A DNA stretch of 49,739 bases from a bacterium (GCA_024226315.1 JAAELT010000254.1:1-49739), one strand, 5' to 3'; positions 1 to 6,656 are shown, numbered from the stretch's first letter. A program made the numbers and translations. Notes: generated from the sequence alone by a model not told the origin.

Positions 1-23
1 GAACTTAGCGCTTCGCGCGAACT

Positions 24-1367
24 TTGAGACCGCCTTTGGCTTGGCGAACGACGGCGGCAACGCCCGCCGACGTGCCGCGGCTCAAAGATGAGACAATCAG
101 GCTCATGCTCCAGCCCGGACTCCAGATCCGATATCGACTCGCCCTGATCCTCGCCAACCATTGGGACGAGTTCGTCAGCACATCGCGCTGCTGGATCCGG
201 CCTGTGGTCTTCGAGACAGTTCGCAAACTGCTCGCCTGCCAGACGCCGGCACTGGGTTGCCATGTGTACCGTTGCCGGTGCGGCGAGAAGCGTGTCGTGC
301 CCCACTCCTGCAAATCGCGTTTCTGTCCCCGCTGTGGCAAGTTGGCCACCGATCGATGGGCCGACGGCGTGCTCAATGAGCTTCTCGATGTCCCCTACCA
401 TCACGTCATCTTCGCGGTGCCTTGGCAACTGCGCTCGGTGATCGCCTTCAATCGATCGATCGGGCTGAATCTCATCACCCGGGCGGCCTGCGGTTGCCTG
501 AAGCAGTGGGCGAGGGATCAGCATCAGATGCGGATGGGAATGGTGGTCGTCCTGCATACCTTCGGAGGCGACTTGAAATGGCATCCGCACATCCATCTCT
601 TGGTCACCGAAGGCGGACTGTCGCTGGACGGCACCACCTGGGTCCGGCCCTACAACCTCGGCTGGTTGATCAGCCAGGCAGGTCTGAAGAAGATGTGGCG
701 GTATCACTGCATTCGGGCGTTTCGGCAGGCTCATCGTGAAGGGGCCTTCCGCTGGCCCGCGAAGAGCGCCTTCCTGAAGAAATTCCCCTGTTTCAACAAG
801 GTGCTCTCGAACCTCTACAAGCAGATCTGGTATGTCCATATTGGGGCTTGTTTGCGCGATGCGGAACCGACGATTCGGTATATCGGGCGTTATACGAAAC
901 GTGCCGTCCTCGCCGAGTACCGCATCACGTTCTACGATGAGAAAGTGGTCCGCTTTCGTTTCAAAGACTACGCCCAAGGCGGGAAACGCTCGTACAAGAC
1001 GATGCCGGTGCTCGCCTTCATCGGTCGTCTGATCCGTCACATTCCCGACAAGCACTTCAAGATGGTCCGCTACGCTGGAATCTTCGCCACGCGTTGGAAA
1101 GCACGCTACCTGGAGTCAGCCCGCCAAGCTCTGGGAGCGGACTCGTCGAGTCAAGAATCAACCTCTCCAACTCGCTCGCAACTTCCCTGGCGAGAGCGTC
1201 GACTCGCGACCGAAGGGAAGGATCCGTTGCTGTGTCGGGTCTGCGCTCAGACGATGCGGCTCGCCAGCAAGCTGTTTGGGAACCATTCATCGATTGCCGA
1301 GGCCTTTGAGGCGGCGGGGCTGCCGACGAAACCCTATCTCGTGGCCTGGCAGCCCGACCCAGGATGA
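24..1367 (+). CDS. IS91-family Y2 (HUH) transposase
   Basis: Rolling-circle transposase that nicks one DNA strand and stays covalently attached through a tyrosine. Visible are an N-terminal zinc-binding region (Cys at about 79, 84, 86, 96, 101 and 104, ending in CPRCGK), the metal-binding HUH motif HPHIH at residues 187-191, and the double tyrosine YIGRY at 286-290. At 447 aa it has normal length, and all catalytic residues are present, so it may be active. The start is uncertain: the first in-frame start is TTG at 24, and a GTG at 72 is an alternative. The reading frame may also continue beyond the window edge. Confidence 0.9.
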   Translation: MRPPLAWRTTAATPADVPRLKDETIRLMLQPGLQIRYRLALILANHWDEFVSTSRCWIRPVVFETVRKLLACQTPALGCHVYRCRCGEKRVVPHSCKSRFCPRCGKLATDRWADGVLNELLDVPYHHVIFAVPWQLRSVIAFNRSIGLNLITRAACGCLKQWARDQHQMRMGMVVVLHTFGGDLKWHPHIHLLVTEGGLSLDGTTWVRPYNLGWLISQAGLKKMWRYHCIRAFRQAHREGAFRWPAKSAFLKKFPCFNKVLSNLYKQIWYVHIGACLRDAEPTIRYIGRYTKRAVLAEYRITFYDEKVVRFRFKDYAQGGKRSYKTMPVLAFIGRLIRHIPDKHFKMVRYAGIFATRWKARYLESARQALGADSSSQESTSPTRSQLPWRERRLATEGKDPLLCRVCAQTMRLASKLFGNHSSIAEAFEAAGLPTKPYLVAWQPDPG

Positions 1368-1370
1368 ACG

Positions 1371-1634
1371 ATGATCAGCTGGTTCAAGAAAGTGATCTAT
1401 ACCTGCCAGGCTTGTGGGGTCGTTCAACGAATCCCACTGAGGAGAGTTCACTTCTTCGAGCGCTTCCATGAGTTGGATGGCGGCGAAGCGGTGCTGATCC
1501 ACTGCCCCAGTTGCGGCGGGGGGCTTCAGATCCCGACCCCTTACCGGACCCACACGGGTCAAATCGTCGAGGTAGACCCGGAAAAGCCGCCGAGGAACGC
1601 CTTTATCCATGGGGTCCTGCCTGGTTCACCGTAG
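1371..1634 (+). CDS. Small zinc-ribbon protein next to the transposase
   Basis: An 87-aa protein starting 3 bp after the transposase stop, so almost certainly co-transcribed with it. It has two Cys pairs, CQAC near residue 12 and CPSC near residue 46, spaced as in a zinc ribbon. There is no membrane segment. I do not know its function; a DNA-binding accessory of the IS91-like element or a passenger gene are both possible. The tail (residues 55-87) looks unstructured and proline rich. Confidence 0.6.
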   Translation: MISWFKKVIYTCQACGVVQRIPLRRVHFFERFHELDGGEAVLIHCPSCGGGLQIPTPYRTHTGQIVEVDPEKPPRNAFIHGVLPGSP

Positions 1635-1728
1635 GTCTTTTGTTTTCAGTAGTTGTGCAGATTCCGAGACGTTACGTTAGATCGCGACCCTGGACCTTCG
1701 AAGACGGTTTGCCGAAATGGGTGACTTG

Positions 1729-1748
1729 GGTGCCCGGTCGCGGGCACC
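1729..1748. repeat. Perfect 8-bp hairpin in intergenic DNA
   Basis: GGTGCCCG (1729-1736) and CGGGCACC (1741-1748) form an 8-bp stem with a GTCG loop between the zinc-ribbon gene and the YdjM-like gene. It lacks a T tract, so it is not a typical intrinsic terminator. Because IS91-type elements end in a hairpin near their termination site, it could mark the right end of the element; that is a guess. The rest of 1635-1840 shows no gene. Confidence 0.4.
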
Positions 1749-1840
1749 GCGTCTCCTTCCAAGGTTACGAATCGGCAAGAGTCGCCGTCGCGCCGTCCCG
1801 CAGCGGCACGGCCTGACAGGTTCCGGGATAACCTCACTCC

Positions 1841-2383
1841 GTGCCGGGCCTCGGACATATCGCCATCGGAGTCGCCGCGGCTCGGCTGCATGCGCGGCCC
1901 GAGGCTCGAACCGGTTTTCCGGCCTTGGCGATGATCGCCTACAGCGCCCTGTCACTGCTGCCCGACGCTGACGTCGTCGCCTTTACCCTCGACATCCCCT
2001 ACGGCGCCCCATTCGGCCACCGGGGCGCTTCTCACTCGATCGCGGCTGGCCTGGTCCTGGGCCTGCTCGCTGGCCTGCTCGCCCGGCTCTGGCATCAGCC
2101 GTGGGGCCGGACGACGTTGCTCGCCTGCCTGGTGGCGACCAGTCACGGAGTGCTCGACGCCTTCACCGACGGTGGCCATGGAATCGCCCTGCTCTGGCCG
2201 CTGTCCGAAGCGCCCTACTTCGGCCCCTGGCGCCCGATCCCCGTCTCCCCGATCGGCTCCTCGGCTGTGCTCTCCGAGTGGGGTCTGAGGGTGCAGCTCA
2301 CCGAGCTGACGTACTTCGCGCCGCTGTGGCTCTTCGCCTTCTGGCCCCGCCGGGCCAGGCGCCGTACTGACCGCGTCGCCTGA
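1841..2383 (+). CDS. YdjM-like membrane-bound metal-dependent hydrolase (DUF457)
   Basis: A 180-aa integral membrane protein matching the YdjM/LexA-binding inner-membrane hydrolase family (PF04307). Key motifs are GHIAIG at the start, LPDAD near residue 40, GHRGASHS near 59-66 and SHGVLDAFTDGG near 104, which supply the His and Asp residues thought to bind metal. Four to five hydrophobic segments are visible. The start is GTG at 1841, giving the family's usual N-terminus. The enzymatic substrate is unknown for the family. Length is typical, and no operon partner is seen. Confidence 0.82.
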   Translation: MPGLGHIAIGVAAARLHARPEARTGFPALAMIAYSALSLLPDADVVAFTLDIPYGAPFGHRGASHSIAAGLVLGLLAGLLARLWHQPWGRTTLLACLVATSHGVLDAFTDGGHGIALLWPLSEAPYFGPWRPIPVSPIGSSAVLSEWGLRVQLTELTYFAPLWLFAFWPRRARRRTDRVA

Positions 2384-2459
2384 ATAGAAGCAGGATGCGC
2401 GCCGTCGCGCGTCGAGGGTGGAGCCGACCTTGGAGGTGCCGGCCGCTTCGGCAACTACC

Positions 2460-2768
2460 TCACCCCGTCTTCGAATAGAGCGCGTTCACCGTCACCCGCT
2501 GCCCAGAGCCGGTCTCGACCCGCACCGTGCGGCTCGGCATCAGTGCTCCGAGCCCAAAGCGCCCCATCTCGGCGTCGAGCGTCTCCTGGTCGACCAGGAA
2601 GGAGCGCCCCGAGGGCAACCCGTCATACGTATGCGGCTGCCCCGCCACCGGCTCGATTCCGTCGCCGGTCAGATCGGTCTCGGGAGTGAAGGTCGCCACC
2701 AGCAGCCGCCCGCCGATCTTCAGCACCCGGGCCGACTCGCCTAGCGCCGCGTCCCACTCGGCGCGGCT
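2460..2768 (-). pseudogene. C-terminal remnant of a class I SAM-dependent methyltransferase
   Basis: The minus strand encodes about 102 residues that look like the second half of a Rossmann-fold methyltransferase: an alpha-helix plus the LKIGGRLLVATF strand-loop (beta-5 region), then a C-terminal segment ending in VNALYSKTG. The frame stays open a little further upstream but the recognisable similarity stops near 2768, where the SAM-binding GxGxG half should be and is absent. A GTG at 2726 could start an 88-aa peptide, but it would lack the SAM site. I read this as a truncated dead gene; a rearrangement breakpoint lies near 2768. Confidence 0.6.
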
Positions 2769-2995
2769 GGCTGCACTGGACCTGGGTGCCAGGTAAGTCG
2801 GTCACGCTGGAGGGACTGCAGCCTCGAATCACTGAGCTCGAGCGGCGGGTGTCGGAGTTCGAGCGGCCGGGCGGGGAGTCGTAGCCGCTGTTGCTGGCGA
2901 AGTGGGCCGGCCCGCTTCTGTGGTGCGCGACACCCGCTGCCGCAGACGCTGAGGCCTCCGAAACGGCTGGCACCTCCAGCTCCAGCTCCAGCAGC

Positions 2996-3160
2996 GTTGA
3001 CGACCGGGCAGCGGTGACGGTCGTAGAGCCGGTAGTTAGATGTCATCCGCTCAGGGCAGCCCGGGTCGTGTTCGCCCTGGACCTCGAGGTGGATAAAGAC
3101 GTACTGCCCCTCACCATCGAGCCGCCGACCGACGTGGTTGGCACCTCGGTCGCTTGGAAC
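2996..3160 (-). pseudogene. Fragment of an Rpn-type (PD-(D/E)XK) nuclease gene
   Basis: On the minus strand 55 codons without a stop read like the core of Rpn/YhgA-type recombination-promoting nucleases and related DUF4351 proteins: VFIHLEVQGEHDP followed by ERMTSNYRLYDRHRCPVV. In that family the Asp about 15 residues before IHLEVQ and the E-x-Q motif form the nuclease site. No start codon, N-terminal or C-terminal domain can be found, and the downstream sequence changes frame at once. It is a relic. Similarity is recognised from memory of the family pattern, so confidence is moderate. Confidence 0.5.
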
Positions 3161-3210
3161 CTCCGACGCCGGGCCGGGGAGACCGTAACATCGAGCCAGG
3201 TTCCTCGGTC

Positions 3211-3222
3211 GACCTCGGTCAC
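3211..3222. repeat. 12-bp direct repeat, left copy
   Basis: GACCTCGGTCAC here is repeated exactly at 4253-4264, bracketing the palindrome, promoter, HTH gene and small membrane gene. A shorter CCTCGGTC also occurs at 3203-3210. The pair could be an integration footprint (att or target duplication) of a roughly 1-kb module, or coincidence in GC-rich DNA. Confidence 0.35.
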
Positions 3223-3249
3223 GTTGTGCCCGTCAGCAGATACCCCCCT

Positions 3250-3263
3250 AGGCCCGCGGGCCT
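3250..3263. repeat. 14-bp perfect palindrome
   Basis: AGGCCCGCGGGCCT reads the same on both strands. It lies about 240 bp upstream of the HTH gene start and just before the 10-bp repeats, and could be an operator for a dimeric regulator or part of a replication or integration site. Confidence 0.45.
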
Positions 3264-3280
3264 CCGGCCAGGTTCGTCTC

Positions 3281-3310
3281 GTGGTTATACGTGGCTATAG
3301 GTCTTTATAG
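3281..3310 (+). repeat. Three 10-bp-period iteron-like repeats
   Basis: GTGGTTATAC, GTGGCTATAG and GTCTTTATAG follow each other without spacers, one per helical turn, with a TATA-like core in each. They are more AT-rich than the surroundings and sit about 180 bp upstream of the HTH gene. The phasing suggests binding sites on one face of the helix for a regulator or initiator, possibly the HTH protein itself. Confidence 0.45.
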
Positions 3311-3328
3311 AGGTGTATGGTCTATTTT

Positions 3329-3348
3329 GGGGGGCGGCCGCTCCCCCC
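3329..3348. repeat. GC-rich hairpin
   Basis: A run of six G pairs with a run of six C around a GCGGCCGC core, forming a very stable stem directly after the AT-rich repeats. A second small inverted repeat (GCAGGC/GCCTGC) follows near 3354-3371. Together with the repeats this gives an AT-rich/GC-hairpin layout seen in small replication origins and in regulatory leaders. Confidence 0.4.
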
Positions 3349-3402
3349 TCCCGCAGGCGGAGCGGCCTGCCTCCCCTAGGCTCTGAGGCCCCGGGGTTAG
3401 AC

Positions 3403-3432
3403 TTGAAATGGCGGTTCTTTCGGTCGTACGAT
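3403..3432 (+). promoter_or_regulatory. Sigma-70-type promoter for the HTH gene
   Basis: TTGAAA (3403-3408), an 18-bp spacer and TACGAT (3427-3432). Transcription would begin near 3439, leaving a leader of about 55 nt before the ATG at 3494. Its position rules out the in-frame ATG at 3431 as the true start. Confidence 0.5.
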
Positions 3433-3493
3433 GCCCCTATCAGGGCCGCACCCGGGCTTGATACTCAAACGGATCATCCTGAGAGGGGGAAGC

Positions 3494-3985
3494 ATGAAGA
3501 TCGTAACCAAGAAAGCACAACGCGAGCACCTCAAGCGCAACGAAGAGAAGTGGTCTCAGACGTTGATGGCCGCTGGCTGGACAGCCTTACCCTCGGTGAT
3601 CCTCGAGCGCCAACAGGGGCTTGGGCTCGAGCCGCTTGATCTCAACATCTTGCTCCAGCTAGCTCGTCACTGGTGGTATAGCGACAAGCTTCCGTACCCG
3701 TCCAAGAAGACGATCGCCGCATGCATTGGCGTGCACGAGAGCACGGTCCGGAAGCGGATTGCTCGGATGGAGGCTGATGGTCTGATCCAGCGTATAGAGC
3801 GCTACAAGGCCGATGGGGGCCAGCTCTCCAATTTCTATAGCTTCGACGGGCTGATCAAATCGGCGAGCCCCTATGCAGAGGAGGTTCTTGAGACTCGCAA
3901 GAAGCGAAGAGCCGAGGATGCAGACCGAATTCGGCGGAAGCGTCCCAAGAAGCTGACCCTCGTGCCACAGCCGGCGGATGAGTAA
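3494..3985 (+). CDS. Winged helix-turn-helix DNA-binding protein
   Basis: A 163-aa protein of a widespread but uncharacterised HTH family (HTH_36-like, resembling plasmid and phage replication or regulatory proteins). Residues about 48-105 form the winged HTH: a helix LDLNILLQLARHWW, the recognition unit KKTIAACIGVHESTVRKRI and the wing MEADGLIQRIER. The last 25 residues are very basic (RKKRR, RRKRPKK), fitting nucleic-acid contact. The ATG at 3494 has a good ribosome site (GAGGGGG) and lies downstream of the promoter. The next gene starts 11 bp after its stop. Role unknown: autoregulator or initiator of a small mobile module are the likeliest options. Confidence 0.75.
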   Translation: MKIVTKKAQREHLKRNEEKWSQTLMAAGWTALPSVILERQQGLGLEPLDLNILLQLARHWWYSDKLPYPSKKTIAACIGVHESTVRKRIARMEADGLIQRIERYKADGGQLSNFYSFDGLIKSASPYAEEVLETRKKRRAEDADRIRRKRPKKLTLVPQPADE

Positions 3986-3996
3986 GGAGCCTGGCG

Positions 3997-4176
3997 ATGC
4001 AGCAGGTACGGGAAGCAGATCAGATCCCAGAGAGGGTATCCCGGCTGGTGGTCGAGTGGAGCCGGACTGGGCAAGAGCAGCAGGCGCCATCTGTAGGTTG
4101 GCGCTTCTGGCTATCCGTGCTGCTGACGCTACTTGGAATAGCGGCTACTGCCTTCTTTGGCCTGAGCACGCTGTAG
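3997..4176 (+). CDS. 59-aa single-pass membrane protein
   Basis: A small gene 11 bp after the HTH gene, with AAGGAG six bases before its ATG. The product has a soluble amphipathic N-terminal half (residues 1-35, charged, with QEADQ-type polar stretches) and one hydrophobic C-terminal segment from W36 to L59, so it should be tail-anchored in the inner membrane. Gene size, ribosome site, spacing and the clear membrane segment support it as real. I recognise no family. Because it shares a transcript with the HTH protein, the two may work together, with the membrane protein as effector or sensor. A longer out-of-frame reading frame (3978-4220) overlaps it and has no such properties. Confidence 0.6.
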   Translation: MQQVREADQIPERVSRLVVEWSRTGQEQQAPSVGWRFWLSVLLTLLGIAATAFFGLSTL

Positions 4177-4252
4177 ATATACTCGTAGGCTCCGCCCGCG
4201 CCAGCTCCGCCGAACGCTAGGGGCCGCCCGCTCCGCTCCCCGAGGGGCCAGG

Positions 4253-4264
4253 GACCTCGGTCAC
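4253..4264. repeat. 12-bp direct repeat, right copy
   Basis: Exact copy of the 12 bases at 3211-3222, lying just after the small membrane gene and before the minus-strand cassette. It could be the right boundary of the HTH module. Confidence 0.35.
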
Positions 4265-4316
4265 TCCGGTCAGCCCGAAGAATAAAGCGGCGCGATGCCC
4301 GCCCGGGTCTATCAAG

Positions 4317-4721
4317 TCAATTCTTGCCTCGAAACACGACCCACTCGGCCTCATTGGCGAGTCTTCTGCTCGCCCTTTTTGTCTTCCCGAAAACAACGCC
4401 GTGCGCGCTCTCCTCCGGGTAGTCTGGGTCTATTTCGACAGTCACGCCGAGCCCCTCTCCCCTGAATGCGTCGGCGTTCAAGGTGGCCATTGAGCATTCG
4501 GGCCGCTGCGCATCGAGAATTGATTCGGCCGAGCGCCCACTTTCTAGAACAAGCTTGGCCACATAGACACAGTAGCACCTGCCGTTGCCCTTGAATGCCG
4601 CCGACGACGGTCGGAAGCCGCCCGTGTTGTCATCGGGCACGATTTGAATAGGGGGCACCCTTCGCCATATCTGGTCGGACCCGGCAATCGACGGATCATC
4701 GGACCGCGCCTCTTCTGGCAT
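4317..4721 (-). CDS. Conserved protein of unknown function (third gene of the TIGR04255 cassette)
   Basis: A soluble 134-aa protein, probably the last gene of a three-gene operon (26 bp after the preceding gene). Features that look conserved are IWRRVPP near residue 19, IVPDDN near 27, RPSSAAF near 37 and the C-terminal HGVVFGKTKRASRRLA followed by EWVVF. Proteins with this pattern occur in many bacterial genomes as hypotheticals; I cannot name a function. There is no signal peptide or membrane segment. The ribosome site is weak, so translation may depend on the upstream genes. Confidence 0.6.
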   Translation of the reverse strand: MPEEARSDDPSIAGSDQIWRRVPPIQIVPDDNTGGFRPSSAAFKGNGRCYCVYVAKLVLESGRSAESILDAQRPECSMATLNADAFRGEGLGVTVEIDPDYPEESAHGVVFGKTKRASRRLANEAEWVVFRGKN

Positions 4722-4738
4722 AGTCTTTCAGGTGACCG

Positions 4739-4755
4739 GCTAGCTAGCTAGCTAG
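4739..4755. repeat. GCTA tetranucleotide tract with stops in all six frames
   Basis: GCTAGCTAGCTAGCTAG is a self-complementary repeat, so TAG occurs in every frame on both strands. The stop codon of the 173-aa gene lies inside it. It separates that gene from the 134-aa gene. Confidence 0.8.
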
Positions 4756-5269
4756 ACATTCGAGCAAGGCGCTTCCGGATCTCCGGGGCTCTCGCCTCAA
4801 GATCTCCTTCCCATTCCTCGCCTGTTGCCAGGTCCGCGAGGTAGGCAGTCGCGCGCAGGCGCGAAACTACTTCGATCTCCAGGTCGATCCCCCCTCTGTG
4901 CCATTCGATCTGGACGCATCCCTCGGCAGTTGGCACGAGTGACGGCGCCGGCGTGAGTGCCGGGGCTATCTCGCACAAGACATCAACCACTGCACAGACG
5001 CTGTCAATGCTGACTCTCGGGGCTCCTTCAGCGTCCCAGTCGTCTTTGAGGTCAAGAAGCCCCTGAAGCTGCTGCAAGACGCCCTCGAGCCAATCTGGCA
5101 GAGTGCCTTCGGCTATCACTTCTAACGGCGTGCCGTTTCTTCTGAGTTCGCAGCGAAACGCTACGGCTTTTGGCGACACCGTAATGTCGGGGGGCGGCCC
5201 GGAGCCTCTCGCCCTCAAACTTGTGCTTGAAAGCAGTGCGGAGTCTTCAGTGACGGTGGCGTAGATCAT
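4748..5269 (-). CDS. Partner protein of the TIGR04255 gene
   Basis: A soluble 173-aa protein. The ATG at 5269 overlaps the stop of the preceding gene as ATGA, which fixes the start and implies translational coupling, although the frame is open further upstream. The N-terminal third is variable; the second half shows a pattern seen in a recurrent unnamed family: LKDDWDAEGAP near residue 75, then SLVPTAEGCVQIEW and GGIDLEIEV near 110-135. It ends with an alpha-helical, charged tail. No catalytic motif is evident. Such 4-nt coupling suggests a fixed stoichiometry or a complex with the TIGR04255 protein. Confidence 0.65.
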   Translation of the reverse strand: MIYATVTEDSALLSSTSLRARGSGPPPDITVSPKAVAFRCELRRNGTPLEVIAEGTLPDWLEGVLQQLQGLLDLKDDWDAEGAPRVSIDSVCAVVDVLCEIAPALTPAPSLVPTAEGCVQIEWHRGGIDLEIEVVSRLRATAYLADLATGEEWEGDLEARAPEIRKRLARMSS

Positions 5270-6069
5270 GATTTTCGCCCCCATAGCGCGTGCATTTTGG
5301 CTGTCGTAATAGAGCAGAAGCCCCTGACTATCCACTCCCTGCCGGCGTCAAACAGTCCTCTGATTCCGTCCTCTCCGTCTAGTGGCGCACCCCTGGCCGT
5401 GAGCGTCAGCCGCATTACCGGGGTACCGGTCGCGACCGCCGTCAGCTTCGTGTTTGCAGAGACGTGTAACCTCCCCGGGTGCCCACCAGGCAGAGCCATT
5501 GTATAGGCAAGTGCCAATCCCGCGCTCTCCGCCGCTGGCAGGTAGTCGTCGGAGTACTCCTCGGCAAGGACCGTGAGGATGTCCTGGGCGCCGCCATCCC
5601 CGAGTTCGATGAGGTTGACGTAGGTCACCTCGCACTGGCTGGGCTTGAGCGGGCCGAGCGCGTGGTTGTTGGCGAAGTCAGAGAACCGCGCGAGCTCTTC
5701 TTGTTGTCTCGCAACGACTGAGCCGTACCGAGGGTACTGATCGTCGCCGTCGGATTTGCGCCAGTTGTAGATAAACCGGTCCGCTTGGATCTGCACCAGC
5801 TCTGTGCCATCGTCCCCTAAAAACCAGACCCTCGGAAGGGGCGCCGTGCGCACCAGCGAAAGACTAATCTCGCGCTGCCCGGGGCTGTCTGCAAATCTCT
5901 CTATCACCGACGGCAGCGTCTGATGCTGCTCGACCACCGGGAACCGGTCTCTGTATTCCTGCCACAGAAGCCCGACATGATGAACAGAGAAAGAGTCGAG
6001 GGTATCGAACTGAACGGAGAGCGCCACCTCGGTTAGTGGCGGAGCTTCGAAATCCGGCAGGTTCGGCAT
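5266..6069 (-). CDS. TIGR04255 family protein
   Basis: A 267-aa soluble protein whose opening (LPDFEAPPLTEVALSVQF), central GLLWQEYRDRFP, then PRVWFLGDDGTELVQIQ and FIYNWRK match the sporadically distributed TIGR04255 family. The ATG at 6069 gives the family's usual N-terminus; an upstream in-frame ATG at 6153 would add 28 unrelated residues. The family has no established function. It is patchily distributed and often sits with small conserved genes, as here, where it leads an operon with the 173-aa and 134-aa proteins. The absence of signal peptide or membrane segments puts it in the cytoplasm. Confidence 0.78.
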   Translation of the reverse strand: MPNLPDFEAPPLTEVALSVQFDTLDSFSVHHVGLLWQEYRDRFPVVEQHQTLPSVIERFADSPGQREISLSLVRTAPLPRVWFLGDDGTELVQIQADRFIYNWRKSDGDDQYPRYGSVVARQQEELARFSDFANNHALGPLKPSQCEVTYVNLIELGDGGAQDILTVLAEEYSDDYLPAAESAGLALAYTMALPGGHPGRLHVSANTKLTAVATGTPVMRLTLTARGAPLDGEDGIRGLFDAGREWIVRGFCSITTAKMHALWGRKS

Positions 6070-6209
6070 CTTGAATATCGGTTGCAAAGCACATGCCCGA
6101 ACAGGGCCACCGGCTCTCGTCGGAGCAAGCCCCCAGGGCGGCGTGCCTGTCAATCTCTAGTCGCTGCGATCTTAACAGCTACAGGTATGCGCGCAACGCC
6201 CTCCTGATC

Positions 6210-6234
6210 GAGGTTGGTTGAGGTTGGTTGAGGT
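6210..6234. repeat. 10-bp tandem repeat
   Basis: AGGTTGGTTG occurs twice in tandem (6211-6230) followed by a partial AGGT, in the 230-bp gap between the TIGR04255 cassette and the DUF1622 gene. It may be a slippage product; no function is evident. Confidence 0.6.
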
Positions 6235-6299
6235 GCCATCCACCTCGGCCACTAGCGGGCGGACACCGTGCGTCGCCCTCGCGGCCATGCCTGGACCAC

Positions 6300-6656
6300 T
6301 CACTGCGGGTCGGATCGCTCGCGGGCGTGCTTGCGCTCCTGGCTCAGCTCCCAGTTCAGCGAAAACGAGATCACGGTGCGGATGACGACGATCACGCCAA
6401 GGTGCGTCAGCTCCTGCAGGCTCGGCTTGAGGATGCTCTCGACGATGTCCGACGCGATCAGGAACTCGAGGCCGAGCCCCAGGTAGTAGCCGAGGCTCTG
6501 GCGCAGCTCGGAGCGTTCGAGACCGACGTCGGCACCGCGCACGCCGCGCACCTCGATCGCGAGCATCCGGATCGCGCTGATCAGGACTCCCCAGCTGAGC
6601 ACCGTCACGCCAATGACGGCGATGCCTTGGGAGATCGTTTCGAGCACTTCGACCAT
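6300..6656 (-). CDS. DUF1622 family membrane protein
   Basis: A 118-aa protein with three hydrophobic segments (about residues 8-28, 53-72 and 82-100) and the family's LGYYLGLGLEFLIASDI motif followed by VIVVIRTVISF, as in PF07784. It ends in a charged cytoplasmic tail rich in Glu and Arg. The length is normal for the family, whose function is unknown. The gene stands alone, with 126 bp to the metallopeptidase gene upstream on the same strand. Confidence 0.8.
   Translation of the reverse strand: MVEVLETISQGIAVIGVTVLSWGVLISAIRMLAIEVRGVRGADVGLERSELRQSLGYYLGLGLEFLIASDIVESILKPSLQELTHLGVIVVIRTVISFSLNWELSQERKHARERSDPQ

Larger units (their letters stand above)
1..1634 (+). mobile_element. IS91-like element (ends not resolved)
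   Basis: Two plus-strand genes, an IS91-type transposase and a zinc-ribbon protein 3 bp downstream, form the visible body of this element. The left end lies at or before the window edge and the right end cannot be fixed, because IS91 elements move by rolling-circle replication and leave neither terminal inverted repeats nor target duplications. The window itself begins with GAAC, one of the tetranucleotides known as IS91 targets, but this could be chance. The neighbourhood (decayed gene fragments up to 3.2 kb) fits a region of repeated insertion. Confidence 0.7.
2769..3493. other. Stretch without an intact gene: gene relics then a repeat-rich leader
   Basis: The first part (to about 3160) holds only broken coding fragments, including the nuclease relic. 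The second part holds a 14-bp palindrome (3250-3263), 10-bp-period repeats (3281-3310), GC-rich hairpins (3329-3348 and 3354-3371) and a promoter for the HTH gene. I see no RNA gene in it. Confidence 0.6.

Noticed and set aside
2815..2882. Plus-strand stretch resembling the Leu/Glu-rich N-terminus of an IS66-type transposase
   Set aside because: Only about 20 residues match, the frame ends in a stop, and no downstream transposase domain exists.
3978..4220. 80-codon frame overlapping the 59-aa gene
   Set aside because: No hydrophobic or domain features, and it overlaps the better supported gene with a real ribosome site.
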